A DNA stretch of 64,000 nt. Origin: Staphylococcus petrasii (GTDB lineage: Bacteria; Bacillota; Bacilli; Staphylococcales; Staphylococcaceae). The position numbers and the translations under genes were made by a program. Positions 1 through 9,632 of this stretch are shown piece after piece; position 1 is the first letter of the stretch, and each line of letters opens with the position of its first letter. Under the pieces are notes generated by a model. It saw only the letters and a program-made list of their open reading frames with translations. It did not search any database and was not told the origin of the DNA. Location of the stretch: NCBI RefSeq assembly GCF_002902565.1, contig NZ_PPRC01000013.1, positions 1-64,000 on the forward strand, in the 5' to 3' direction.

Positions 1-9
1 ATAGTAACG

Positions 10-18
10 TGCCTCCTA
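10..18 (-). promoter_or_regulatory. Ribosome binding site of a gene beyond the left edge
   Basis: On the minus strand a perfect AGGAGG core ends about nine bases before position 1, so a minus-strand start codon would fall at or just outside the left edge. No coding sequence is visible, so the gene itself is inferred. Confidence 0.35.
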
Positions 19-112
19 AGATGAAAATAATCATCTTTATCTATTATTTATATTAAGTATAATAAATATACTCCATAAACAACAAACGTGCAAGATAATT
101 GTTTTAATCCAA

Positions 113-146
113 AGAAAAAAGGCTAAGACATTTATTTGTCCCAGCC
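113..146 (-). terminator. Rho-independent terminator of the GNAT gene
   Basis: On the minus strand GGCTGGGACA and TGTCTTAGCC form a ten-pair stem with a six-base loop, followed by a run of six T. It lies 25 bases after the acetyltransferase stop codon. Confidence 0.8.
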
Positions 147-170
147 TCAAATGAATTTCTAAATATTTAA

Positions 171-452
171 TTATCCGAAGTACACATCTTGATAATCTTC
201 ATTTTTTTCTAATACGTCTTTCGCAAATGGGCAAGATGCGATGATTTTTAAATTGTTTTCACGCGCATGTTGAACCACCGCATCTACTAATTTAGTGCCT
301 AAACCTTGGCCGCCTAACTCATCAGACACGCCAGTGTGGTCAATGTCGATTTCATTATTATCAACTTGTTTGTAAGTAATTACTGCTTGAGGATTGTTTT
401 CATCGTCACCAACGTAAAACTTGTTATTACCTTGTTTAATTTCTTCAGCCAT
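171..452 (-). CDS. Small GNAT-like N-acetyltransferase (COG2388/YjdJ type)
   Basis: A 93-residue single-domain protein. The acetyl-CoA pyrophosphate loop is visible as GGQGLG at residues 47-52, and a cysteine follows in SCPF at residue 74, as in the minimal GNAT family that includes the staphylococcal protein SACOL2532. The length is normal for this group, which is half the size of ordinary GNAT enzymes. The substrate is unknown. The gene stands alone: AAAGGAG precedes its ATG, its own terminator follows, and it is divergent from the zinc-lipoprotein gene. Family assignment is firm; function is not. Confidence 0.85.
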   Translation of the reverse strand: MAEEIKQGNNKFYVGDDENNPQAVITYKQVDNNEIDIDHTGVSDELGGQGLGTKLVDAVVQHARENNLKIIASCPFAKDVLEKNEDYQDVYFG

Positions 453-603
453 GTTACGTCACTCCTTTAATAAAGTCATAGTAATATGTATCACTTTTCC
501 AGAAAAACAAAACATTCGATAAATAAATTTTAGAATATAAAGATTATACAAATTGTTATAAACAGAGATATTGCTTTTTTTAAACAGAACCGATATAGTT
601 GAG

Positions 604-620
604 AACGAAATTATTACGTT
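604..620 (+). promoter_or_regulatory. Zur-type operator
   Basis: AACGAAATTATTACGTT is a near-perfect 17-bp palindrome matching the Zur core CG-AAT-N-ATTACG. It ends only 14 bases before the start codon of the zinc-binding lipoprotein gene, where a bound repressor would block transcription when zinc is plentiful. The site is read directly; Zur binding is inferred. Confidence 0.7.
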
Positions 621-634
621 TTGGAGGGGTTTAG

Positions 635-1594
635 TTGTTTTTGAAAAGGGCGTCCGTACTGATCCTCATTATGAGCTTAAGTATCGCTTTATCAGCTTGT
701 AGCACGACACACAGTACGCATACAAAAGAGAAAGTTACAACCAAAAATAAAATCAACATCTATACGACTGTATTCGCATTCAAAAGCTTTACGCAACAAA
801 TTGGCGGTAAATACGTCAACGTGGATACGATTTATCCTCCAGGCGCGGACACGCATACGTATGAACCAAGTCAACGCGACATGATTAATATCGCTAAAAG
901 TGATTTATTTATCTATTCAAGTGATGATTTAGATCCAGTTGCAGCAAAGATTACGAAATCAATGAACAATGATGACATGAAATTAGCGGTGGCAGATGGG
1001 CTTAGTCATAAAGACTTATTAACAGAAGACGATGACCATGATGAACATGAACATCACCATGCTGAAGCGGGGCATGATCCTCACGTATGGTTAGATCCAG
1101 TATTAGATAAAAAATTTGCTAAGAAGATTAAAGATGATTTAGTGAAACGAGATCCATCACATAAAGCGTATTATGAACATAATTTTCAAAAGTTAAACCA
1201 AGATTTAACACAGTTGGATAAAGAATTAACACAAATAACGACGCATCCTAAACGTGATAAAGTAGTGATTTCTCATGATTCATTAGGCTATTTAGCACAT
1301 CGCTATCACTTTGAACAAGAAGGCGTTAGTGGCATGAATAACGAAGAGCCAAGTCAGAAAGATATTCTTGCGATGATTAAACAAATTGATCAAACACATC
1401 AACCTTACATCTTATATGAGCAAAATATTACGTCTAAAATCACAGATGTCATTCGCGATGAAACTAAAGCCAAACCAGTAAGTTTCAACAACTTATCCGT
1501 CTTAACAAAAGAACAAGCCAACGACGACACATTAACCTTCCAATCCATCATGAAGAAAAACATCAAAGCCCTAGACAAAGCATTGAATGAATAA
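635..1594 (+). CDS. adcA: Zinc ABC transporter substrate-binding lipoprotein (AdcA/ZnuA-like, no ZinT domain)
   Basis: A 319-residue cluster A-I (ZnuA/AdcA) metal-binding protein anchored outside the membrane. A signal peptide ends in lipobox LSAC with the lipidated cysteine at residue 22. An Asp/His-rich loop lies at residues 131-150, and likely zinc ligands are His74, His150, His214 and Glu262. It starts at TTG behind GGAGGGG at 623-629. S. aureus AdcA is about 515 residues because of a C-terminal ZinT domain; this protein stops after the first domain. No permease or ATPase gene is adjacent, so it must work with a transporter encoded elsewhere. The Zur box directly upstream supports zinc rather than manganese. 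The symbol is by family, and orthology is uncertain. Confidence 0.85.
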   Translation: MFLKRASVLILIMSLSIALSACSTTHSTHTKEKVTTKNKINIYTTVFAFKSFTQQIGGKYVNVDTIYPPGADTHTYEPSQRDMINIAKSDLFIYSSDDLDPVAAKITKSMNNDDMKLAVADGLSHKDLLTEDDDHDEHEHHHAEAGHDPHVWLDPVLDKKFAKKIKDDLVKRDPSHKAYYEHNFQKLNQDLTQLDKELTQITTHPKRDKVVISHDSLGYLAHRYHFEQEGVSGMNNEEPSQKDILAMIKQIDQTHQPYILYEQNITSKITDVIRDETKAKPVSFNNLSVLTKEQANDDTLTFQSIMKKNIKALDKALNE

Positions 1595-1605
1595 CTCATT
1601 ATTAA

Positions 1606-1644
1606 ATAACCCCCTTATCCCAGGTTATGGAATAAGGGGGTTAT
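1606..1644. terminator. Bidirectional terminator between adcA and aldA
   Basis: ATAACCCCCTTAT pairs with ATAAGGGGGTTAT around a short loop. It sits between two convergent genes with short T runs on the plus side. Confidence 0.75.
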
Positions 1645-1653
1645 CTTATAATA

Positions 1654-3081
1654 TTAAGACCATCTAATATAACTTACTGTTGTATTATAGTATTCCTCAA
1701 AGCCATGAATACCATCGGCACCACCTAAACCAGATTCTCTCCAGCCAGCATGATAACCATTGATAACTTCTTCCGCTTCACAATTCGCATACACTTCACC
1801 GAATTTAAGGCGTTCTGTCGCTTCCATCACTTCTTTTAAATTCTCAGAGAAGATATATGAAGATAAACCAGCATTTGTATCGTTCGCCGCGTCAATCACT
1901 TCGTCAAAGTCATTATAAGTTGTCACCGCAAGCACAGGACCAAAGATTTCTTCTTTAAACGCACTATCGCTAGTTTTCACATTATCGATAATCGTAGGTT
2001 CATAGAAGAAACCAGCACGGTCCATTTTATGGCCACCTAACACAAGGTTAGCACCATTCTTAACCGCTTCTTGTACTTTCTCATCAATGCTATCTAATTG
2101 TTTCTGATTAATAATCGCACCGTAATCTGTATTGTCATCAAATGGATCGCCCACTTGAAGTTGACTCATGCGTTCTTTAGCTTTAGTGATAAAGTCATCA
2201 TGCACATCTTCATGCACGAAGATACGTTCAGGGCATGTGCATACTTGGCCCGCATTATTAATACGCGCTGTCACGATATATTCCACTGCTTTATCTAAGT
2301 CAGCATACGGTGTCACTAAGACTGGCGCATTACCGCCTAACTCAAGATTAACTTTCTTCACAGTATCCGCAGCATTTTTATAAACGGCTTTACCAGCAGC
2401 CATACTACCTGTTAATGACACTAATTGAATATCCTTATGCGTCGCAAGTTGCGTACCTACAGTGTCACCAGTACCAGGTACGATTTGAATTAAACCAGCT
2501 GGGATTGTTGATGCACGGAATAATTCCGCTAATTTCAATGTTAATAATGTTGTTTCCTCACTTGGTTTAATGACTACAGAACAACCAGTCACCACTGCCG
2601 GAATGACTTTACGCATTAATACCATGATTGGCGCATTCCATGGCACAATGCCGGCTGTAACCCCAATTGGTTTCTTCGTTAATTGAATATTTTCATTCGC
2701 CACACTGTTTTGTAGCACTTCGCCTTTATTGCTCATACTTAAGCTCGCCATATAGTCGATATATTGCACCGCTTTATCAATTTCTCCCTCAGCTTGCGCA
2801 AGCGTCTTACCTTGCTCCTCGACATATAACTTCGCTAACTCATCCTTATTTTGTTCCAATAAAGGAATCAATAATTTTACATGTTCCGCACGAGTTGGCG
2901 CAGGCACACGTTCCCATTCACGTTGCGCATGTTTCGATTTCTCAATCGCCTCATTTACTTCTTCTTCCGTCGCAAACGTAATTGTATCAATTTTTTCGCC
3001 CGTTGCAGGATTAATTACATCCATCGTCTCATTTGACTTACTCTCTACAAATTCATTATTAATAAATAGTTGATTGGTCAT
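1654..3081 (-). CDS. aldA: NAD(P)-dependent aldehyde dehydrogenase
   Basis: A 475-residue enzyme of the ALDH superfamily, which oxidises aldehydes to carboxylic acids in the cytoplasm. The cofactor segment contains PWNAP (147-151) and the LTGS turn (223-226). The general base is Glu247 in LELGG, and the catalytic cysteine is Cys281 in NAGQVCT. It resembles the AldA/lactaldehyde dehydrogenase group, but the substrate cannot be read from sequence. GGAGGTG lies seven bases before the ATG. A MarR regulator is transcribed divergently from the next gene and may control it, though this is inference from position. The symbol follows the staphylococcal name. Confidence 0.88.
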   Translation of the reverse strand: MTNQLFINNEFVESKSNETMDVINPATGEKIDTITFATEEEVNEAIEKSKHAQREWERVPAPTRAEHVKLLIPLLEQNKDELAKLYVEEQGKTLAQAEGEIDKAVQYIDYMASLSMSNKGEVLQNSVANENIQLTKKPIGVTAGIVPWNAPIMVLMRKVIPAVVTGCSVVIKPSEETTLLTLKLAELFRASTIPAGLIQIVPGTGDTVGTQLATHKDIQLVSLTGSMAAGKAVYKNAADTVKKVNLELGGNAPVLVTPYADLDKAVEYIVTARINNAGQVCTCPERIFVHEDVHDDFITKAKERMSQLQVGDPFDDNTDYGAIINQKQLDSIDEKVQEAVKNGANLVLGGHKMDRAGFFYEPTIIDNVKTSDSAFKEEIFGPVLAVTTYNDFDEVIDAANDTNAGLSSYIFSENLKEVMEATERLKFGEVYANCEAEEVINGYHAGWRESGLGGADGIHGFEEYYNTTVSYIRWS

Positions 3082-3337
3082 TTAAGACACCTCCAACCAT
3101 AGTATTCCCCGAAATTCTTTTTTTATTCTTTTTTGAAAAGTCAGAGAAACATACGAGCTATCTGAAACTTCATTTTCAAGAACAAAAAACGCCACAAAAA
3201 AGCAAGAATAGAAAGTGAGAAACGGCACATAATTATGCACCAATAATGGACAAAAACATTCAAATTGACGATGAACAACAGAAAGTGTATAATTTATCTC
3301 CAAATCGAAATGAAATTCTAGAATGTGAGGTGAGGAA

Positions 3338-3772
3338 ATGGACCGCACAAATGCTTCATTAAAAGCATTTATAGGACTACATAGGGCATTGGATGCGTTA
3401 GAGAAAGTAGTTAAACAAGATGTTCAAAATTACGGACTAAACGTCACAGAATTTGCCGTCTTGGAATTACTTTACAATAAAGGCCCACAACCAATTCAAC
3501 GCATCAGAGATAGAGTACTTATCGCTAGTAGTAGTATTTCTTATGTGGTGAGTCAACTTGAAGTGAAAGGTTGGATTACGCGTGATAAAGACCCTAATGA
3601 TCAACGTGTTTATCATGCAACTTTGACTGACAAAGGACAACAATTCATGGCGAAAATCTTCCCTCAACATGCTACAACACTGACACATGCTTTCTCAGAA
3701 TTAACAGAAGAGGAACTGATTACGCTTCAACACGCATGTAGGAAATTAAGTAATCAAATAGCAGAAGTTTAG
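3338..3772 (+). CDS. MarR-family transcriptional regulator
   Basis: A 144-residue winged-helix protein of typical MarR length. The central segment at residues 30-95 carries the recognition helix region ([19 protein letters not shown]) and the beta-wing [16 protein letters not shown], which is the family signature. Flanking helices should form the dimer interface. It is divergent from aldA across about 250 bases, the usual arrangement for a MarR protein and its target, so aldA is the natural candidate. No clear operator palindrome was identified. GAGGTGAGG precedes the ATG. The ligand is unknown. Confidence 0.85.
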   Translation: MDRTNASLKAFIGLHRALDALEKVVKQDVQNYGLNVTEFAVLELLYNKGPQPIQRIRDRVLIASSSISYVVSQLEVKGWITRDKDPNDQRVYHATLTDKGQQFMAKIFPQHATTLTHAFSELTEEELITLQHACRKLSNQIAEV

Positions 3773-3782
3773 ACATAACATA

Positions 3783-3825
3783 AAAGGTTCTCATTGGTAC
3801 GCAAATTGTACCCGTGAGAACCTTT
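3783..3825. terminator. Bidirectional terminator between the MarR gene and ykvI-like gene
   Basis: AAAGGTTCTCA pairs with TGAGAACCTTT, and an inner GGTAC/GTACC pairing extends the stem. It separates convergent genes. Confidence 0.8.
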
Positions 3826-3829
3826 CGTA

Positions 3830-4897
3830 TTATTGATGTCTTGAAGATGTAAATTGAATAAAGCCTCGATACATAATTGGGATGAGGAGTATGAAACCGA
3901 ACAAGCCCATGATTGGGAAGACTTTTCCGATTAAAGAAATGAAACCGATAAACGTACATATAAACGTAACGATGGCCATTGCGATAATCAGCACGAAATA
4001 GCCTTTGGAAAAGGGCTCCGTAAAACGAGAAGCGAAGGCATACATTAACCCAACGACCGTATTATAAATTACCAAAATCATAATAATCGACATTATTGTT
4101 CCTAATAATGGAGAAATTTGACGTGCCAATAATAGGGTAGGGAGCGCGACGGATTGAATGTGCTCAAACTCAGTGATTAAGCCTAAATTAATCATCAATA
4201 GTAAGAACGTAATGATGATGCCACCTAATAAACCGCCCCAAAGCGCCGATTGACGATGTTTCAAACGACCACCCATGACACTTAAGAAACTAAACGCAGC
4301 CGCAATTTGGAGACTGGCATAATTTAAACCATCAAACCACCAACCAAGCGATAACCCGTGACGATGTTCAGCGTAATCATTGGCAGCAGTGAAGTTTAAA
4401 TGTCCCGTCATAAAGTAATAAATTGCGATAATTGTCACTACAATAACTAAGAAAGGCGTCACTCCACCTAACACAGCGATTAAACGGTCGAAATTTAAAA
4501 ATAACGTCACTAGAATAAGAAGCACTAACAGTAGGGAACTTATCCAGAAAGGTAAGCCGAAGCTTTCATGTATAGTCGATGCACCACCAGCCGTCATAAT
4601 AATCGCCAATGAAAATAAAAATATAGTAAGAATAATATCAAATAAACGTGCCATCCAAGAAGGTAAATAAAACCGTATCGACTCAGAATGGTTATGCGAC
4701 TTTATGCGATAACCTGTTTGTAAAACAAAAATCCCGCCTAACGTCACGACGATACCCGTAATAAGGATTCCTGGAATACTATAGCTACCATTACTTGTGA
4801 AAAATTGAAAAACCTCTTGTCCTGTCGCGAAACCAGCACCTACAACAACACCAACAAACGCAAACGCGACCATAATCGTCTCTTTAAAATACTGCAC
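3830..4897 (-). CDS. YkvI-family multi-pass membrane protein (COG3949)
   Basis: A 355-residue, strongly hydrophobic protein with about ten membrane segments. The N-terminal segment ends in VGAGFATGQE, the diagnostic glycine-rich motif of YkvI/COG3949 transporters, which are distant relatives of the APC/LeuT fold and are often predicted to carry amino acids or ions. The substrate is unknown. The likely start is GTG at 4897, with AAAGGA eleven bases upstream; an internal ATG eight codons later is the alternative. It is divergent from the cation antiporter over a 200-base region that holds a 9-bp inverted repeat. Confidence 0.8.
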   Translation of the reverse strand: MQYFKETIMVAFAFVGVVVGAGFATGQEVFQFFTSNGSYSIPGILITGIVVTLGGIFVLQTGYRIKSHNHSESIRFYLPSWMARLFDIILTIFLFSLAIIMTAGGASTIHESFGLPFWISSLLLVLLILVTLFLNFDRLIAVLGGVTPFLVIVVTIIAIYYFMTGHLNFTAANDYAEHRHGLSLGWWFDGLNYASLQIAAAFSFLSVMGGRLKHRQSALWGGLLGGIIITFLLLMINLGLITEFEHIQSVALPTLLLARQISPLLGTIMSIIMILVIYNTVVGLMYAFASRFTEPFSKGYFVLIIAMAIVTFICTFIGFISLIGKVFPIMGLFGFILLIPIMYRGFIQFTSSRHQ

Positions 4898-4986
4898 TTT
4901 CTAAAAAATCCTTTCAAACTTTAAAAATATTAATAAAAAACAATTATATATTTTAACGAAATTTCACAGAAAAATAAATACTAAAG

Positions 4987-5029
4987 TTTACATGAAACGT
5001 ACACTGTCTTCACAGAAAAGTCATGTAAA
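4987..5029. promoter_or_regulatory. Inverted repeat in the ykvI/antiporter divergent region
   Basis: TTTACATGA (4987-4995) and TCATGTAAA (5021-5029) are perfect 9-bp arms separated by 25 bases, centred between two divergently transcribed transporter genes. It may be a looped operator or an RNA hairpin. No known regulator was recognised. Confidence 0.4.
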
Positions 5030-5134
5030 AAAGTGAAATACAATAGTAATGCAGTCTTAAAGAAAGTTTGATAGTATAACACAGTATTAAGTAAAAACTA
5101 GGAAATGAATTTTTTAATCGAGGAAGGTGTAGGT

Positions 5135-6916
5135 ATGTCTTTAGATTTACCTGTCATGCTCATCATTGTGCTATTTTTAGCGCTAGGTATCTTTAGCCAA
5201 TGGTTAGCGACACGTATCAAATGGCCTTCAATCGTCGTCATGTCGATTGTAGGATTATTAGTAGGGCCAATACTAGGACTAGCAAATCCTCAACACACGT
5301 TGGGATCGGATGTATTTAGTCCTATTGTTTCATTAGCCGTAGCAATTATTTTATTTGAAGGAAGTAGTAACTTAGATTTCCGTGAATTAAAAGGAATTTC
5401 TAAAGCAATTATTCGTATTATTACGATAGGCGCTGCAATTTCATGGATTTTAGGTGCAATTGCCTTAAACAGAATTTTAGATTTCCCATTATCTGTATCA
5501 GTCGTAATGGGTGGACTATTCTTAATTACCGGACCAACAGTGATTCAGCCACTGCTCAAACAAGCGAAAGTGCGCAAGAGCGTGGATTCCATCCTACGTT
5601 GGGAAAGTATTATTTTAGACCCGATTGGTCCAATTTTAGCTTTAACCGCATTCTATATTTACCAAATCATTGAACAAGGTTTCGGTTTACAAGTTATTTT
5701 TCTATTTATCTTGAAAATTGTCATCACAGCCGCAATCGGATTTGGCGCATCATTCATATTCAATTGGTTTATCCAACGCGATATGATTCCACAAAACTTA
5801 ATGCCATCTATTCAACTCGTCTTCATCTTGTTGGTATTTAGTATATGTGACCAAATCTTACAAGAATCAGGCTTATTAGCCGTAACCATCTTTGGTTTAA
5901 TGATGGCACGTTACAAACGTCATGACTTAATTTTCAAAGAGTCAGATCATTTCGTTGAAAATGCTTCATCCATATTAGTTTCAACCGTGTTTATTCTGAT
6001 TACATCATCATTAACATCAACGGTATTAATGGATGTCTTATCATGGCAATTACTTGTCTTTGCGATAGTGATGATTATTATCGTGCGTCCAGTTTCAGTA
6101 CTACTATCAACGATTGGTACTGAAATCACGAAAAAAGAACGCTTACTTGTGGGAATGATGGCACCACGAGGCATCGTCGTTCTAACAGTAGCTCAATTCT
6201 TTGGCGGCTTATTTATGAATGACCATGTCAAAATGGCAAGTTATATTACACCAGTAACATTCGGTTTAGTATTTATTACCGTAGTGATTTACGGCTTTAG
6301 TTTCACACCAATCAGTAAATTACTCGGTTTAGCAAGTACAGAACCACCAGGTGTCATTATTGTAGGTGAGAGTGAATTCTCTTTCCATTTAGGTAGCAAA
6401 CTTCGTGAACATGACATTCCAGTAATGGTCTTTAACTTATTTGAGAACACATCAACGAAAGCAGAAGAATACGGCTTTGAAATATTCAAAGGCAACTTAC
6501 TTTCAAGTAGTGACCGTATCTATGCAGATCTAATTCGTTACAATAAATGTTTACTCATGACGAAATCATTTATCTTCAATAGTTTAGCCTTTAACGAATT
6601 AGTACCAGAGTTCGGTTTGAATAATGTCAGCATGATGCCTGTATCATTTACCGACGAACAGGCTAGAAATAATCTCAATGGTCCATTACGTAACCATATT
6701 TTATTTGATGAAAATCATAGCCCAAGATGGTTCGACAATACCATTGTGAATAAAAATATTGTGGAAGTACATGCAGAAGAATATGACAACATTACAGATA
6801 ACGACATGATTATTTATCATATTGATGATAATAAAGTAGTTTCGTTTAATAAGAGTAGTAAGCCACTACCTCAATATGACCACGGTACCTACGGCATATT
6901 GAGAGACGTGTATTAA
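5135..6916 (+). CDS. CPA1/NhaP-type cation:proton antiporter with cytoplasmic Rossmann domain
   Basis: About 593 residues. The first 400 form the antiporter core of 12-13 membrane segments, with ILFEGSSNLDF, GPTVIQPLL and MAPRGIVVL at the positions of conserved NhaP motifs. The C-terminal 200 residues begin with a Rossmann-like strand-turn (GVIIVGESEFS), like an RCK_N/TrkA-N domain that senses nucleotide or redox state. The start at 5135 is preferred over the ATG at 5105 because AGGAAGG lies seven bases before it. The expected job is Na+ or K+/H+ exchange in pH or potassium homeostasis; the ion is not determinable here. It is followed by a repeat and a terminator. Confidence 0.85.
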   Translation: MSLDLPVMLIIVLFLALGIFSQWLATRIKWPSIVVMSIVGLLVGPILGLANPQHTLGSDVFSPIVSLAVAIILFEGSSNLDFRELKGISKAIIRIITIGAAISWILGAIALNRILDFPLSVSVVMGGLFLITGPTVIQPLLKQAKVRKSVDSILRWESIILDPIGPILALTAFYIYQIIEQGFGLQVIFLFILKIVITAAIGFGASFIFNWFIQRDMIPQNLMPSIQLVFILLVFSICDQILQESGLLAVTIFGLMMARYKRHDLIFKESDHFVENASSILVSTVFILITSSLTSTVLMDVLSWQLLVFAIVMIIIVRPVSVLLSTIGTEITKKERLLVGMMAPRGIVVLTVAQFFGGLFMNDHVKMASYITPVTFGLVFITVVIYGFSFTPISKLLGLASTEPPGVIIVGESEFSFHLGSKLREHDIPVMVFNLFENTSTKAEEYGFEIFKGNLLSSSDRIYADLIRYNKCLLMTKSFIFNSLAFNELVPEFGLNNVSMMPVSFTDEQARNNLNGPLRNHILFDENHSPRWFDNTIVNKNIVEVHAEEYDNITDNDMIIYHIDDNKVVSFNKSSKPLPQYDHGTYGILRDVY

Positions 6917-6927
6917 GAAAAATAGGC

Positions 6928-7052
6928 TCTAAGATAGATTGACACTCACTTAAGTTGCTACGCGTTCCTGGGATGCCGTCTCAGCCTGTAGTCTTCGACT
7001 GGCACTGCTCCCCTAGGAGTCTTCGCAACTACGTTTCGTTATCTATCTTAGA
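6928..7052. repeat. Intergenic palindromic repeat, copy 1
   Basis: A 125-bp element bounded by TCTAAGATAGAT and ATCTATCTTAGA. The inner arms (TTGCTACGCG and GCAACTACG) are shared with copies near 19.2, 35.5 and 59.5 kb. The core differs from the class at 59.5 kb. It lies downstream of the antiporter gene. Confidence 0.75.
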
Positions 7053-7207
7053 ACACCTTATACAAGTACACTCGTAGCTCATTTTAGAATTTCTTACATA
7101 TTTATTAATATCAAAAAGTATACTTTGTAAAGTATTCATAAATATGTATTATGTATTGAACTATATATTTAATTAATATTGATAATATAAAACTAAACCA
7201 AACAAAT

Positions 7208-7245
7208 AAGACTGGCGAAGATATTATTCTTTGCCAGTCTTTTTC
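7208..7245 (+). terminator. Terminator downstream of the antiporter
   Basis: AAGACTGGC and GCCAGTCTT form a stem followed by TTTTT. It is about 290 bases after the antiporter stop, beyond repeat copy 1, so the repeat would be transcribed. Confidence 0.7.
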
Positions 7246-7348
7246 GCTATCGATAATAATGATATTTAAAGTTATTTATTTAGTCGGTAAAGTATATACT
7301 AATAAAATTGAATAGATGTACTTATATGTGTAAGTAATACTAAATATA

Positions 7349-7482
7349 AATAACGAATGGCGTTGTGTGACGCCCGAGGGAACAGTACAAGTTGAAGACC
7401 TTAGAAATCCCCACAGATTTATCTGTGAGGAATTTCTGGCTGAAACTGTACCCTGGGCAAGCATCACAACAGAATGAGTGAA
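7349..7482. repeat. Intergenic palindromic repeat, copy 2
   Basis: The outer arms match the family (GAATGGCGTTGTGTGACGCC and GCATCACAACAGAATGAG). The core carries an inner stem-loop, AGAAATCC...ATTTCT around ACAGATTTATCTGT. The same core type is in the copy at 30.6-30.8 kb. It abuts the fbp stop codon and probably forms the end of that transcript. Confidence 0.7.
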
Positions 7483-7496
7483 AGTTTATTTGGATA

Positions 7497-9461
7497 TTAC
7501 TTCAAATATCTATCGTGCATTAATAATTTTAGAATGCGGATTTGTTCTAACATTTCTTTACCTTCGTTAGTATCCTTAATCTTCTTACGTTGTAATTCTT
7601 CATCCACTACACGACGCACTGATAATTCATCTGCACCATCTGAAAGTACTTTATCTCTCGCATCAAAATGTTGATGTGCCACCAATTGCATACCAAATGA
7701 ATTATAAAGCAACGTATATCCCGCAATACCTGTCGTCTTCTGATACGCTTTAGAGAAACCACCATCAATAACAATCATCTTGCCATCAGCTTTGATAGGA
7801 TCCTCACCATCAATCTCTTTAACAGGCGTATGTCCATTAATAATACGTCCCTCATCTGGATTTAAGCCAAAGTCTTTCAACATCTTACGAATCATATCTA
7901 CATCTTCACGTAAATAATAATATGGGTTTTTAGGCTCTTTGTGAGACGCTTTATCTTCAATAAAGTAACGTTCGAATGTTGTCATCGCTCTTTTTCCGAA
8001 AAGTGAACTATATTTACCTGTCCATAAATACCATACTAAATCAGTTGAAAGGTCATCCGTCATGTCTTTGTTGTCATACGCTAAACGTACATGTTTTTCA
8101 AAGACATCAAGTAAGTCACGACCTTTATGTAATTCGCCTTCAATTTCAAACGATTCCATTTCTCCATTTTCATCGACAGGAATACATCCATGAATAAGAA
8201 GGTTGCCATTGTAAGGTAGGTAAAGTTTACCTTTTTGCATTAAGAATGCCATATGGCGTTTTAATTTCTCAGATTGTTGGAAAGAAAGTAACAATTTATT
8301 GATGACTTCTTCTTCTTCAGGTAATAATTTGCCTGGGTCTTTTGGATCAACTGTACTAAAGCACGTGTCTTTTAAAGGATATGTTTTGCCGTAAATTGTA
8401 ATTTCGTTCGTATCATAGTTGACCTTTTCAAGAACTAAACGATCGTCCATTTCAAAGCTTGGACGGCGTTTAATAATAGGCATTTCCAATTTGAATTGAA
8501 TCATCGCGATGGCTTGATGAATCTTAGTGATTTGGTCCTCTTCAAGTTTAGATAAGCCAGCAGGATTGTCGGGACGTTTCTTCGGTTTGAAGGCAGGGTT
8601 GTCGCCGTTATAATGTTCTTCAGCTAGTGTGAGTAGAGGTCGTAAATTAATACCATAAGCGTCTTCAATAATATCTAAATTGTCGTAGCGCGCACAGATA
8701 CGTAGGAGGTTAGCGAGACACACTTTAGAGCCCGCATAGGCACCAATCCATAATACGTCGTGGTTACCCCATTGAATATCGACAGAATGATAATCGATTA
8801 AAGTGTCCATAATTTTATCTGGTTGTGGGCCACGATCGTAGATATCACCAACAACGTGAAGGTGGTTTACGACAAGGCGTTGTACTGTGTAAGACAATCC
8901 AATGATTAAATCGTCTGATTGTTCAAGCTCAATAATTTGATTAACGAGTGTTTCGTAGTAAGATTTCTTATTATTAAATTCGTTACTTTTATAAAGGAGT
9001 TCTTCCACGATATATGTAAATTCTTCAGGTAAGGCTTTACGTAACTTAGAACGTGTATATTTTGAAGAACAGTAAGTAATAAGTTCGATTAAACGTTCGA
9101 TTGTCGTGATATACCAAATGTTTAATTTACCTTTAGAATCGAAGTTGTTTTTCACAAGTTTTAATTTTTCTTCTGGATAGTAAACGAGGGCAGCTAGGTC
9201 ATCAATTTCTCTTTGAGATAATTTATCTGTGAAGATGTCATTGATTTTAGCGCGCACGTTACCTGAACCATTGCGTAGCACGTGTTGGAATGATTCATAT
9301 TCACCATGTAAGTCGCTCACAAAGTGTTCTGTGCCTTTAGGTAATTCTAGAATAGACTCTAAATTGATGATTTCTGTAGCAAGTTTTTCTGGACTATCGT
9401 ATTGTTGAGACAATAAATCTAAGTATTTCTTTCTTAATTCACTTTCAGTCGTTTGCGTCAT
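7497..9461 (-). CDS. fbp: Class III fructose-1,6-bisphosphatase
   Basis: A 654-residue enzyme converting fructose 1,6-bisphosphate to fructose 6-phosphate in gluconeogenesis. Its metallophosphoesterase signature is unmistakable: GDIYDRG with downstream GNHD, plus [12 protein letters not shown] near the C terminus. Class III FBPases of Firmicutes have this length and are unrelated to the short class I enzymes. AGGAGTG precedes the ATG. It is a monocistronic minus-strand gene, with DedA upstream and its own terminator between. In Bacillus this class is activated by phosphoenolpyruvate; nothing in the sequence contradicts that here. Confidence 0.97.
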   Translation of the reverse strand: MTQTTESELRKKYLDLLSQQYDSPEKLATEIINLESILELPKGTEHFVSDLHGEYESFQHVLRNGSGNVRAKINDIFTDKLSQREIDDLAALVYYPEEKLKLVKNNFDSKGKLNIWYITTIERLIELITYCSSKYTRSKLRKALPEEFTYIVEELLYKSNEFNNKKSYYETLVNQIIELEQSDDLIIGLSYTVQRLVVNHLHVVGDIYDRGPQPDKIMDTLIDYHSVDIQWGNHDVLWIGAYAGSKVCLANLLRICARYDNLDIIEDAYGINLRPLLTLAEEHYNGDNPAFKPKKRPDNPAGLSKLEEDQITKIHQAIAMIQFKLEMPIIKRRPSFEMDDRLVLEKVNYDTNEITIYGKTYPLKDTCFSTVDPKDPGKLLPEEEEVINKLLLSFQQSEKLKRHMAFLMQKGKLYLPYNGNLLIHGCIPVDENGEMESFEIEGELHKGRDLLDVFEKHVRLAYDNKDMTDDLSTDLVWYLWTGKYSSLFGKRAMTTFERYFIEDKASHKEPKNPYYYLREDVDMIRKMLKDFGLNPDEGRIINGHTPVKEIDGEDPIKADGKMIVIDGGFSKAYQKTTGIAGYTLLYNSFGMQLVAHQHFDARDKVLSDGADELSVRRVVDEELQRKKIKDTNEGKEMLEQIRILKLLMHDRYLK

Positions 9462-9593
9462 TTATTTTTTCACTCCTGTGTGGGATTGTCGTTTGTTTTT
9501 TAAAAGGATAACAAATATAAAACCGCTTACATAAATTATCTTTAAAAAGCTTCACTTTTTCAATGGTGATGCTTAAATTGTCGAAATTAAAAT

Positions 9594-9627
9594 ACGAAAA
9601 ACCCCTCCATGCTAGATGAAGGGGTAA
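9594..9627 (-). terminator. Terminator of the dedA gene
   Basis: On the minus strand ACCCCTTCATC and GATGGAGGGGT-like arms form a stem followed by TTTTT, immediately after the DedA stop codon. Confidence 0.85.
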
Positions 9628-9632
9628 AAAAC

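Noticed and set aside
2667-2981. 104-codon plus-strand frame inside aldA
   Set aside because: It is antisense to a certain coding gene and its residues have no domain pattern.
3082-3348. Minus-strand reading frame of 88 codons ending exactly before aldA
   Set aside because: No ribosome site, odd composition, and it covers the aldA-marR divergent promoter region; nothing like a family motif.
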